From the NCBI GenBank assembly GCA_017936885.1, contig JAGBEO010000036.1, positions 62,001 through 126,000 of the forward strand: a stretch of 64,000 nucleotides of DNA, written 5' to 3'. Shown here one piece after another: positions 1 through 10,283 of the stretch; positions within the stretch are counted from its first letter, which is position 1; the number at the start of each line of letters is the position of its first letter. Made by a program: the position numbers and the translations under genes. The DNA comes from Lachnospiraceae bacterium. Lineage in GTDB: Bacteria > Bacillota > Clostridia > Lachnospirales > Lachnospiraceae. The notes beneath the pieces were generated by a model, which was not told the origin of the DNA, did not search any database, and saw only the letters and a program-made list of their open reading frames with translations.

Positions 1-1
1 G

Positions 2-1231
2 GGCAGTATCGTGAGGGATGCGGCTTACGAGAACGATATGTTAATGCTGGCGGGAATGATGTTAGGTGGTATCATATGCTGTGCAGTCATGGAAGTGATT
101 TACGAATTTGATTTGAAATGTATGTTTCGTCACTGGGTATCCAGTGGCGTGGCGGTTTTAGGTGTGCTGGCAGTATTTTGTATTTTTAAATTTGATTTGT
201 TAGGATATGATAGTTATATACCGGAAGTTGACCAGGTGAAAGATGTATTGATTGAGCCTGACGTGGATTATGAAAGTTACTGGGATGAGGAATTCCAATA
301 TATTTCAAATGCAGAGTTTTTGATGGAGCATATGCATCTTACTGCGGTGGAGGATATCATTACCCTTGCCAGAAAGGATCAGCAGGAATCTTATGAAACC
401 ATGGGTGATCCCAGAAGAGTGAAAGTTGTGTATCGTTTGAAATCCGGCAGGGATGTGGAGAGAGCTTTTTGGATCGATTTTGATAATCCTGCCAATGAAG
501 AATTATTAAATCATATCATTGGCAGTAAAGAATACCGGGAAGGCAGATACCAGATTACGCAGGATGAAACATCTTATGATAATGTGCAGACAATTACTTA
601 CAGTAACGGCAGTGTGGCGTGTATTCTTCCGCTGGAAGATGCACAGAAACTCAGGAATGCCTATCTGAAGGACTTGGAACAGATGGATTTCAGTATGCTG
701 AGAAATCATTTTGCCTGCGGAACACTTACTTTCAATTTTCAGAATTATATGAGTGCAGAGTACCCTATTTATGATAATTATACGAATATGCTTTCGTATC
801 TCAAGGAGCAGAATGTATATTATCCGGTTCAGTTAAATGCAGAGGATGTCGCAAGTATTACCGTTACCAATTACCATAATGAGGTATATGAGGATGGCGA
901 GATTACTATTGATGCGCCATATAATCAAGCAGCTTATAATCTTTATAGAGGGGCGGCAGCAGAGCGTGTTGATCCCGTATATGAAGATGTGACGGTAACG
1001 GAGACTTTTTATGAGCAGGAACAGATTGCGGAGATCCTGAAACATATTTACCCGGCTTATCTGCCGTATAACTGGCATAATAGTGAGGAATTTGATTCCA
1101 ATTACGATGTGACTATTGAATTTAAAAAGGATAGCGATTATCCTTATGACAGGACACAATATTATTTCAATTATAAGATATTTGCAGGGCAGGTGCCGGA
1201 GTTCGTAGTTGAGGCAACTGCGTTAGAGTAA
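2..1231 (+). CDS. ABC transporter permease with DUF6449 domain, 3' part only
   Basis: The frame is open from base 2, so the 5' end lies outside the window; a GTG at 11 is probably internal. About 409 residues are visible. Two hydrophobic segments come first (around MLAGMMLGGIICCAV and WVSSGVAVLGVLAVF), then some 320 mostly polar residues with no further membrane segment, presumably outside the membrane. This matches the C-terminal half of the DUF6449 ABC permeases of Lachnospiraceae. The stop codon touches the next gene, an ABC ATPase, so the two are probably co-transcribed and work as one transporter or as parts of a larger export system. The substrate is unknown. The family call is from recall, not a search. 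Confidence 0.7.
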   Translation, partial: GSIVRDAAYENDMLMLAGMMLGGIICCAVMEVIYEFDLKCMFRHWVSSGVAVLGVLAVFCIFKFDLLGYDSYIPEVDQVKDVLIEPDVDYESYWDEEFQYISNAEFLMEHMHLTAVEDIITLARKDQQESYETMGDPRRVKVVYRLKSGRDVERAFWIDFDNPANEELLNHIIGSKEYREGRYQITQDETSYDNVQTITYSNGSVACILPLEDAQKLRNAYLKDLEQMDFSMLRNHFACGTLTFNFQNYMSAEYPIYDNYTNMLSYLKEQNVYYPVQLNAEDVASITVTNYHNEVYEDGEITIDAPYNQAAYNLYRGAAAERVDPVYEDVTVTETFYEQEQIAEILKHIYPAYLPYNWHNSEEFDSNYDVTIEFKKDSDYPYDRTQYYFNYKIFAGQVPEFVVEATALE

Positions 1232-1243
1232 GTGGAGGAAGCT

Positions 1244-1993
1244 GTGGAGAAAGCAAAACAGGCAGAGCCTGTGATCAGCGTGAAAGATTTATATAAAATA
1301 TACCGTGTCGGAGAAGAAAAAGTTAGGGCATTAAACGGTGTCAGCTTTACCATCAACCGCGGCGATTTCTGTTCCATCGTGGGAACCTCAGGTTCGGGTA
1401 AGTCTACCCTGCTTAATATGCTTGCCGGATTGGAGAAGCCGACCAAAGGCGAGATCGTGATTGCCGGTGAGCATATGGAAACCAAAACCGAGAATCAGTT
1501 GGTTGCATTCAGGCGGGAGCATATCGGGTTTATCTTTCAATCTTTTAACCTGATGGGGACGATGAACGCTATAGAGAATGTGGCGCTTCCTCTTACTTTT
1601 CAGGGAATGGATAAGAAGAAGCGCAATGCCAGGGCCGAAGAAATGTTAGATCTGGTCGGGTTGACGAAGCATAAGAAACACAGGCCCAATCAGATGTCAG
1701 GCGGTCAGCAGCAGCGTGTTGGTGTGGCAAGGGCACTGGTGGTAGAACCGGAAATTATCTTTGCGGATGAGCCTACCGGTAACCTGGACTCCAATACATC
1801 AGTGGAAGTGATGAATCTGATGAAGAAAGTTGTGCGGGAGAAGAATCAGACTCTTGTCATGGTAACCCATGATAATTATCTGGCAAGCTTTGCGGATCTT
1901 GTGATTAGAATTGTGGATGGCAGAATCGTTGACACCGAGGACAGACGGGGACAGGAGATGCCGGATGAAATATGTGCCAGGGAAAAGGCATAG
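1244..1993 (+). CDS. ABC transporter ATP-binding protein, MacB/LolD type
   Basis: ATPase subunit of an FtsX/MacB-class exporter, about 249 residues. Visible motifs: Walker A GTSGSGKST, Q-loop in FIFQSFNLMG, signature MSGGQQQR, Walker B IIFADEPTGNLD and the H-loop VMVTHD. The start was placed at GTG 1244 because GGAGG at 1234-1238 sits 5 bases upstream; a GTG at 1232 is in frame but lacks a site. It follows the DUF6449 permease directly and precedes an exported CARDB-like protein and a MacB-type permease (4055-5392), so it may energise either permease. The LolD/MacB-type signature is typical of mechanotransmitting exporters rather than of transporters that move substrate through the membrane. 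Confidence 0.9.
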   Translation: MEKAKQAEPVISVKDLYKIYRVGEEKVRALNGVSFTINRGDFCSIVGTSGSGKSTLLNMLAGLEKPTKGEIVIAGEHMETKTENQLVAFRREHIGFIFQSFNLMGTMNAIENVALPLTFQGMDKKKRNARAEEMLDLVGLTKHKKHRPNQMSGGQQQRVGVARALVVEPEIIFADEPTGNLDSNTSVEVMNLMKKVVREKNQTLVMVTHDNYLASFADLVIRIVDGRIVDTEDRRGQEMPDEICAREKA

Positions 1994-2149
1994 CGTAAAT
2001 TGCGTCCCGGTCGGGGTATTTGTGCCGAAGCGTCACGGATATCCTGCACTTGCAGAGTAAAGCGGAGATCCGGATTTTGGGTTTTGCATGAAAACGCTTT
2101 GGAATGGATGGTCAAAATGAGAAAAGAATGGAACGAGGGGAAACAGATC

Positions 2150-3985
2150 ATGATTGGAAAGATGGGAAGAAAGGTTGCAGCGGGAATTGCATTTTGTATG
2201 GCGTGTATTGCGGCGATACCTGTATTTCCGCAGGGAAACGGGTCAGTGTCTTATGTTTATGCGGAGGAAATCAGCGGCAATTCCGTAACCTATCAGGAGC
2301 ATGTGTCTGATCGGTATATTACAGATGACGACAGGGCAGATGCCGATGCGGACATGCTGTATTACATGCAGAGCTTAGAGGTTCGCTATAAACTGGATCA
2401 GAGGGTTATGGAGAATTTACATAAGCTGTTCGACAGCGCGGTGTATTATATTGCCAACACTGAAATGAGTGTTACCGATCTGTGGTCTTATGTGTCCCAA
2501 ACGAAGGGCAACATGGAATCTACGGCGATAGCCAATGTGAGCATGACCACCAGCGAATTTCTGCAGGTGGGTGATAATTGGGAGACGCCTACGGTCAGTT
2601 ACGGACAGCAGGTATCGATTGTTCTTCCTGTAGTGAATTTCGGAACAGAGGAATTAAATGACCTGATTATCGAGCCTGCCACCTCTACGCTGGTAACGGA
2701 ATGGCCCTTTGAGCCGGATATGACTAATTATTTGCAGACAGAGCCGTACATTCCGGGGAATCAGACGAAGGATGCGGCGATGGCAAATCGCAGAGAGTTC
2801 ACTTTCAATTTTACGACCAGAAGTGATGTGATGAGCGGTTATTATCCGCTGAAATTTAAGATATGGTATACCAAGGCGGGAATTCGTTGTGAAGAACCGG
2901 CAGAGCTGACTGTTTATGTGAAGACCGTAGGTAAGCCCGGAAGCGGCATTATCGGCGGCAGCGGCCAGGAAGCCAGCGGTTCCAAACCGCGTATCGTAGT
3001 AACGGGATTTGAGACGAATCCGTCACAGGTTTTTGCGGGAGATACGTTCACACTGACGATTCATGTACAGAATACGGCGAAGGATACCGCTGTGACCAAT
3101 GTTCTTTTCGATATGCAGGCGGCACAGGAGGGCGAGGATAAGACCAATACCTATTCGGCATTTCTGCCTACTTCCGGGGCAAGTTCTGTCTATATGGACA
3201 AAATATCGGCGGATACCACTGCGGATATCAAGATTGAGATGACTGCCAAAGCGGATTTGGCTCAGAAACCTTATGTGCTGGATGTGAACATGAAATATGA
3301 TGCGGGTACGATGTTTGACTTAACTGATACGGCAAGTGTATCCATTCCGATCTATCAGGAAAGCCGTTTTGATACGAGCATTCCGGAGGTAGTACCGGCG
3401 GATATTACGGTAGGCTCTCAGTCCAATGTCATGTGCAGTATATATAACACAGGTAAAACTACATTGTACAATGTGCAGGTGAAATTCCATGCGGATTCCA
3501 TTGAAGAGGCATCTGCTTTTGTGGGTAATCTGCAGTCCGGTGCCACGGGAAATGTGGATGTGATGCTGACCGGGGCGGCAGCGACTATGGATGACGGTAC
3601 GATTACGATGGATATATCCTATGAGGATGATGCAGGTAATGTTACTTCCACAGAGAAAACAATTACACTGTTTGTATCGGAAGAGTTTTATGATGATGCC
3701 ATGATGGACGGCATGATGCCGGAAGATATGATGATGGAAGAGGAAGGCGGTTCCAAAACAGGGCTGGTTGTTGGTATCATCGTAACGGTAGTTGTGCTTG
3801 CGGCGGCTGCTCTTATAGTTTTCATGCAGATCCGCAAGAAGAAAAAGGCGGCTAAAGCTTTGGCAGATGAATTATCTGAGCTGGAAGAGGATTTGAAGAG
3901 CGAAACGGATGATAATGCCGTAAATGCAGGGAACACGGAGAATGCGGATTCTGATCAGGGTTCTCAGGGTGGCACGGATAATTAG
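2150..3985 (+). CDS. exported CARDB-like protein with C-terminal membrane anchor
   Basis: About 611 residues. The start at ATG 2150 is chosen because GAGGGG lies at 2135-2140 and the product then begins with a good signal peptide (MIGKMGRKVAAGIAFCMACI, end near YAEE). Longer in-frame starts give a non-secretory leader. The body has beta-rich segments resembling CARDB/COG1361 adhesion-type domains; one begins near PRIVVTGFETNPSQV and another near RFDTSIPEVVPADITVG. An acidic Met-rich stretch (MMDGMMPEDMMMEEE) precedes one transmembrane helix (about 537-562) and a short charged cytoplasmic tail. It sits between an ABC ATPase and a MacB-type permease, where a MacA/HlyD adaptor would usually be. 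It may be an extracytoplasmic partner of the transporter; this is inference. Confidence 0.75.
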   Translation: MIGKMGRKVAAGIAFCMACIAAIPVFPQGNGSVSYVYAEEISGNSVTYQEHVSDRYITDDDRADADADMLYYMQSLEVRYKLDQRVMENLHKLFDSAVYYIANTEMSVTDLWSYVSQTKGNMESTAIANVSMTTSEFLQVGDNWETPTVSYGQQVSIVLPVVNFGTEELNDLIIEPATSTLVTEWPFEPDMTNYLQTEPYIPGNQTKDAAMANRREFTFNFTTRSDVMSGYYPLKFKIWYTKAGIRCEEPAELTVYVKTVGKPGSGIIGGSGQEASGSKPRIVVTGFETNPSQVFAGDTFTLTIHVQNTAKDTAVTNVLFDMQAAQEGEDKTNTYSAFLPTSGASSVYMDKISADTTADIKIEMTAKADLAQKPYVLDVNMKYDAGTMFDLTDTASVSIPIYQESRFDTSIPEVVPADITVGSQSNVMCSIYNTGKTTLYNVQVKFHADSIEEASAFVGNLQSGATGNVDVMLTGAAATMDDGTITMDISYEDDAGNVTSTEKTITLFVSEEFYDDAMMDGMMPEDMMMEEEGGSKTGLVVGIIVTVVVLAAAALIVFMQIRKKKKAAKALADELSELEEDLKSETDDNAVNAGNTENADSDQGSQGGTDN

Positions 3986-4054
3986 ATCACAGAATCAAAC
4001 GAATGTGCTGCTGGTTTTATCGGCAGTTTGTAATACTTCGGAACGGAGGAGTAT

Positions 4055-5392
4055 ATGAAGTTCCTTGACTTGCTGCGGATGAGCAGCAGTAATTTATGGA
4101 AAAGAAAAGTTAGAACGGTATTGACAGTACTCGGCGTAGTGATCGGTGTAGCATCCATTGTGGTCATGGTATCACTGGGATTGGGGCTTAGCCGTTCCCT
4201 GATGGCACAGTATGAGTCCTACGGCAGTCTGACCCAGATTACGGTGCGTGAGCCGTGGGGCGGCGACGATCAGGAGGTGAAGAGACTGGACGATGCTTTG
4301 ATCAAAGAGATAGAAAGTCTGGAGCACGTAGAGTCTGTGGATCAGGTGATAGAAGTATCGGCACTTGCCAAATACGGAAGCTATGAGGGATATCTGCAGA
4401 TACGGGGCATGTCCAAAGACGCTATCGAGAGCCTGGGGATGGAAGTGGGAGAGGGGCAGCTTCCCGGTTCTGATAAAGAACTGACCTTTTTCTATGGCTG
4501 CGAAGTATTACAGAATTTCTATAATACCAAGGGAAACGGCGGTAGTTATTGGGAGACAGGGATTCTGCCTGACATTGATTTGATGAATGACCCGATCTTT
4601 GTTATTTTTGATACTGATGCTTATTATTCGTCACAGGGGACATCGGAAGACGGGCAGACCGTCAAACCTCCTAAAAAATATCTGATTCCAACCTGCGGTG
4701 TAGAGACTACGCCGGAGGATGGCTGGTCTCAGTATGGCTGGTATACGTACTGTGATATCGAGCAGTTGCTTCCGCAGCTTAAGAAGATATTCAAGAATAA
4801 GGTTATTCCGGGGCAGCCTTCTACGAAAACAGGCAAGCCTTATAAGGAGATTTTTTACAATGAACTGCATGTGAATGTAGAAAGCATGGATTATGTGATG
4901 GATGTGCAGAACTATCTGACGGAGCTTGGGTATGAGGCCTACAGCAATGCGGAATGGGTAGAATCCGAGCAGAAGACCATGGGCTACATTCAGGCGGTGC
5001 TTGGTGGTATCGGTGCAGTATCTTTGTTTGTAGCGGCGATCGGTATAACCAACACTATGATGATGTCTATTTACGAACGGACGAAGGAAATCGGCGTTAT
5101 GAAGGTGTTGGGGTGTGACCTTCGCAATATCCGCAGTCTGTTTTTGATGGAAGCGGGATTCATCGGTTTTATCGGCGGCGTGATCGGATTGATCCTGAGC
5201 TTTATCTTGTCTGTTGTTATCAATCATGTGGCGGCGAGTGCCAACGAATATATGACGGGAATTTCCTATATACCGTTTTGGCTGGTGTTGCTTTCCCTTG
5301 TTTTTGCGGTGATGGTAGGTATGCTGGCGGGATTCTTTCCGGCAAGAAGAGCTATGCGCTTAAGTCCGCTGGCAGCGATCAGGAATGAGTAG
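4055..5392 (+). CDS. MacB/FtsX-type ABC transporter permease
   Basis: About 445 residues with the MacB_PCD/FtsX layout. One N-terminal membrane helix (VLTVLGVVIGVASIVVMVSL) is followed by a large extracytoplasmic domain (about 60-310), then three C-terminal helices; the last ends in FFPARRAMRLSPLAAIRNE, the usual end of MacB permeases. The start has a strong site (GGAGG before ATG 4055). It is the likely membrane partner of the ATPase at 1244-1993, with the CARDB-like exported protein between them. Substrate unknown. MacB-class pumps in Firmicutes export peptides, antibiotics or signals. Confidence 0.88.
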   Translation: MKFLDLLRMSSSNLWKRKVRTVLTVLGVVIGVASIVVMVSLGLGLSRSLMAQYESYGSLTQITVREPWGGDDQEVKRLDDALIKEIESLEHVESVDQVIEVSALAKYGSYEGYLQIRGMSKDAIESLGMEVGEGQLPGSDKELTFFYGCEVLQNFYNTKGNGGSYWETGILPDIDLMNDPIFVIFDTDAYYSSQGTSEDGQTVKPPKKYLIPTCGVETTPEDGWSQYGWYTYCDIEQLLPQLKKIFKNKVIPGQPSTKTGKPYKEIFYNELHVNVESMDYVMDVQNYLTELGYEAYSNAEWVESEQKTMGYIQAVLGGIGAVSLFVAAIGITNTMMMSIYERTKEIGVMKVLGCDLRNIRSLFLMEAGFIGFIGGVIGLILSFILSVVINHVAASANEYMTGISYIPFWLVLLSLVFAVMVGMLAGFFPARRAMRLSPLAAIRNE

Positions 5393-5419
5393 CGGTATAC
5401 AAAAAAGTGGGGAGTTTGT

Positions 5420-6673
5420 ATGAATAAGAAGTATGTTATGGCAATAGGTATCGTATGTATGGGGCTGTTGTCCGGATGCGGCATAGGCAAAGGGACAGAA
5501 GCATACGGAGGGGCGGAACGTTCGGTAGAGGATGCTTTGATAACGGAGAATGGTACAAAAGAGGATATGTCAGATGATTCAAATCCGGCAGATGGACTGG
5601 ATGCGGCGGAAGAACAGAAGCAGACAGATGGGGTATCTGCGGAACAGGAACAAAGCGAAGGCGGTTCTTCTGAGAGCGGCAGCAGAGAACTGACGAAGGA
5701 AGAACTGGCAGAATATACGGAGTGGCTGAATCAGCGGGATAACTATGGTTTCCTGCTTTCTGACTGGAACACGCCTGAGAAAATCAATCTGTTGGAAGTA
5801 TTTTACAACGGCGCAGGTATTTCACAGCAAGCCACCGAAGAGCAGATACAGGTTTATTTAAAACAAAAGGGACAGGAGGAAATCTATACGGATTTCTGGG
5901 TGATCCCTCATGAGAAGATCAATGAATTTATGCTGGAGAAGCTGGGGTTGACCTACGATGAACTGACAGCCAAAGGCAATTTGAGTTTTGAGGATGCTTA
6001 TCTTGTCGGGGCAGATTGCTTTGCCATGGAGGTAGGAGATACCAACTATACACAGTTTGAGGCTGTATCCGGAACGGAGAATGCAGAAGGGACGATTATT
6101 ACCTTAAACTACCGGAATGCGCATATGGCCGGAGAGACCGTTGCATGGGTGGAAGCAGGAGAAGTCAGGATCATGAAAGACAGCCGTCTTTTTCTTTCCA
6201 ATCATATTTTGGAGGGTATGATTCTTGACGATTCATGGGAAGAGAGTGAATTTGTCGATAAGGAAGGTCTTGTCTGCCTGATCGAGGATGAAGTATTTCA
6301 GAATTTACATACCGATGCGGATGCTTCTGCGGTGGAAGGAACCTACACAGTAGGAGACTTTAGCAAAATCACAAAAGAAGCGCTGCAGGGAACCTGGTAT
6401 CATCATCCTTCCGGCGAAGGTGATAACACACAGTATGATGTGATTTTACGGTTCGATGGCGAGGGCGCTATCGTCTATTACCCTTCGGTGGATTTCTATG
6501 GAGATGCCCGTTACGAGTGGGATATCATAGACAGAAGTGACAGAGGGCTTTGCCCGGAACTTGCAATTTACTGGAATGGCAGGGACTGGGGTCCGCTGGC
6601 GTGGTATATTTTGGGGATTTCTGATGCGGGAGACTATTTCTGGTGTAACGGGGAAGTGTTTTACAGACAGTGA
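5420..6673 (+). CDS. lipoprotein of unknown function
   Basis: 417 residues with a type II signal peptide; lipobox LLSGC, Cys20 as the lipidated residue. Then comes an acidic, low-complexity linker (about 25-95, rich in E, S, G, Q) and a globular part (about 96-417) that I do not recognise. The C-terminal piece, from about 310, has a lipocalin-like or beta-barrel feel (GTWYHHPSGEGDN, VILRFDGEGAIVYYP), but no family can be named. The start is 27 bases after the permease stop, with GTGGGGAG just upstream, so it is probably the last gene of the exporter operon and anchored on the outer face of the membrane. Confidence 0.7.
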   Translation: MNKKYVMAIGIVCMGLLSGCGIGKGTEAYGGAERSVEDALITENGTKEDMSDDSNPADGLDAAEEQKQTDGVSAEQEQSEGGSSESGSRELTKEELAEYTEWLNQRDNYGFLLSDWNTPEKINLLEVFYNGAGISQQATEEQIQVYLKQKGQEEIYTDFWVIPHEKINEFMLEKLGLTYDELTAKGNLSFEDAYLVGADCFAMEVGDTNYTQFEAVSGTENAEGTIITLNYRNAHMAGETVAWVEAGEVRIMKDSRLFLSNHILEGMILDDSWEESEFVDKEGLVCLIEDEVFQNLHTDADASAVEGTYTVGDFSKITKEALQGTWYHHPSGEGDNTQYDVILRFDGEGAIVYYPSVDFYGDARYEWDIIDRSDRGLCPELAIYWNGRDWGPLAWYILGISDAGDYFWCNGEVFYRQ

Positions 6674-6680
6674 AATTGCA

Positions 6681-6770
6681 AAGTTCCTATGAAAAATGCA
6701 AGAAAAATACAAAAGTTCCTATGAAAAACGCAAGAAAAATGCAAAAGTTCCTATGAAAAATGCAAATATT
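6681..6770 (+). repeat. 32-bp direct tandem repeat, about 2.8 copies
   Basis: The core AAGTTCCTATGAAAAA begins at 6681, 6713 and 6745, an exact 32-base period. Units differ by one or two bases (AATGC/AACGC, AATAC/AATGC). The array starts right after the lipoprotein stop and ends before the promoter region of the AAA ATPase. There are no spacers, so it is not CRISPR. Function unknown. Confidence 0.85.
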
Positions 6771-6817
6771 TTAGGGCTGTTTATTGAAAAAACGGTGTAA
6801 GAATGCTAAAATTTCCA

Positions 6818-6823
6818 TATAAT
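6818..6823 (+). promoter_or_regulatory. possible -10 element for the AAA ATPase gene
   Basis: Perfect TATAAT 26 bases upstream of the ATG at 6849. The hexamer 17 bases upstream is a poor -35, so this is a weak promoter call. Confidence 0.35.
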
Positions 6824-6848
6824 ACGAATTGGAAAGGCGGTTCGTTGT

Positions 6849-9627
<2,779 letters not shown>

Positions 9628-9753
9628 ACAGGGAAATTATCTTCAATAGGGATTTTCCAAGTTAGAAAGCATTGATTCAAAAGGATTGCGTATCGGTTAA
9701 ATGATGTCGCTATAATAAGGACAAAGTTAGAAAAAACCAGTAAAATCAACGGG

Positions 9754-9782
9754 TTGACTAATTTAGTCCTTATTTTTATACC
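9754..9782 (+). promoter_or_regulatory. possible sigma-A promoter upstream of the DUF6485 gene
   Basis: TTGACT (9754-9759), 17 bases, TATACC (9777-9782). It lies within an imperfect inverted repeat AATAAGGAC (9714-9722) / GTCCTTATT (9766-9774) followed by T-rich DNA, which could be an enolase terminator. The roles cannot be separated by eye. Confidence 0.35.
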
Positions 9783-9816
9783 TGTAAATATGGTATTTGA
9801 ACAAAGGAGAACAAGA

Positions 9817-9900
9817 GTGCGAACAGGAGCTGAACAGGAGCACCCTGAAATGTCAGCAGCCAAATCCGAAAAAAATAATACCAAATCCGCAAAGAACTGA
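9817..9900 (+). CDS. possible 27-residue leader peptide
   Basis: GTG 9817 follows AAAGGAG (9804-9810) at good spacing and reads 27 codons to TGA 9898-9900: a polar Lys/Glu/Asn-rich peptide with no signal sequence. It lies just after the TTGACT/TATACC promoter and overlaps the proposed LytTR operator at 9860-9891. The matching operator at 15390 is not in an equivalent ORF and differs at second codon positions, so the conservation is more likely at DNA level. Weak call. Confidence 0.22.
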   Translation: MRTGAEQEHPEMSAAKSEKNNTKSAKN

Positions 9901-9926
9901 GATCCCTGAAAGATAATTGATAAAAT
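9860..9926 (+). promoter_or_regulatory. putative LytTR operator-promoter for the DUF6485/nucleotidase genes
   Basis: Direct half-sites CCAAATCCG start at 9860 and 9881, exactly 21 bases apart. A -10-like TAAAAT is at 9921-9926, 40 bases after the second half-site starts. The 38 bases from 9860 match those from 15390 at 32 positions, and the -10 distance is the same. Two direct repeats two helical turns apart, in front of a promoter with no good -35, is the known LytTR activator layout. A LytTR regulator is encoded at 14570-15316. Confidence 0.6.
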
Positions 9927-10054
9927 ACAAAAGATTATGGCGAATTGCGACCTGAGTTTTTACTCTGTTGATAGAAATAAAAATTTGTATAGAAATAAAA
10001 ATATTTAAGAAGAGAAATTCTTAAGAAAAATTTTTCAAGAAAAATGGAGGATAA

Positions 10055-10249
10055 ATGATGAACCCTTGTGACAACAACAGACCCTGCCCGTGTACATATG
10101 ACTGCTCTCGTCATGGGAAATGCTGCGCCTGCGTAGCGCACCACCGTGACCACAATGAAGGGGTTCCCGGCTGCTTCTTTTCCAAAGAAGCGGAAGCGAC
10201 TTATGACAGGAGTATTGAAAACCTGGCAAGGGATTATGGTTTACTGTGA
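10055..10249 (+). CDS. small Cys-rich DUF6485-family protein
   Basis: 64 residues, start ATG 10055 (or 10058) with GGAGG at 10046-10050. It carries eight Cys, mostly near the N-terminus (PCPCTYDCSRHGKCCACVAHH) and a Cys/His pattern suggesting metal binding, then FSKEAEATYDRSIENL near the end. I recognise this as the DUF6485 family of small clostridial proteins; its function is unknown. It is the first gene after the putative LytTR promoter at 9860-9926 and is followed closely by the nucleotidase gene, so the two may be expressed together. No signal peptide or membrane segment. Confidence 0.8.
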   Translation: MMNPCDNNRPCPCTYDCSRHGKCCACVAHHRDHNEGVPGCFFSKEAEATYDRSIENLARDYGLL

Positions 10250-10283
10250 CGCAAAATTATATCAGAACGTTGAGGTAAAAAGA

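Noticed and set aside
2000-2149. Longer N-terminus of the CARDB-like protein
   Set aside because: The upstream in-frame codons lack a ribosome-binding site and would bury the signal peptide.
6681-6770. Possible CRISPR array
   Set aside because: Units are contiguous with a 32-base period and no unique spacers; no cas genes nearby.
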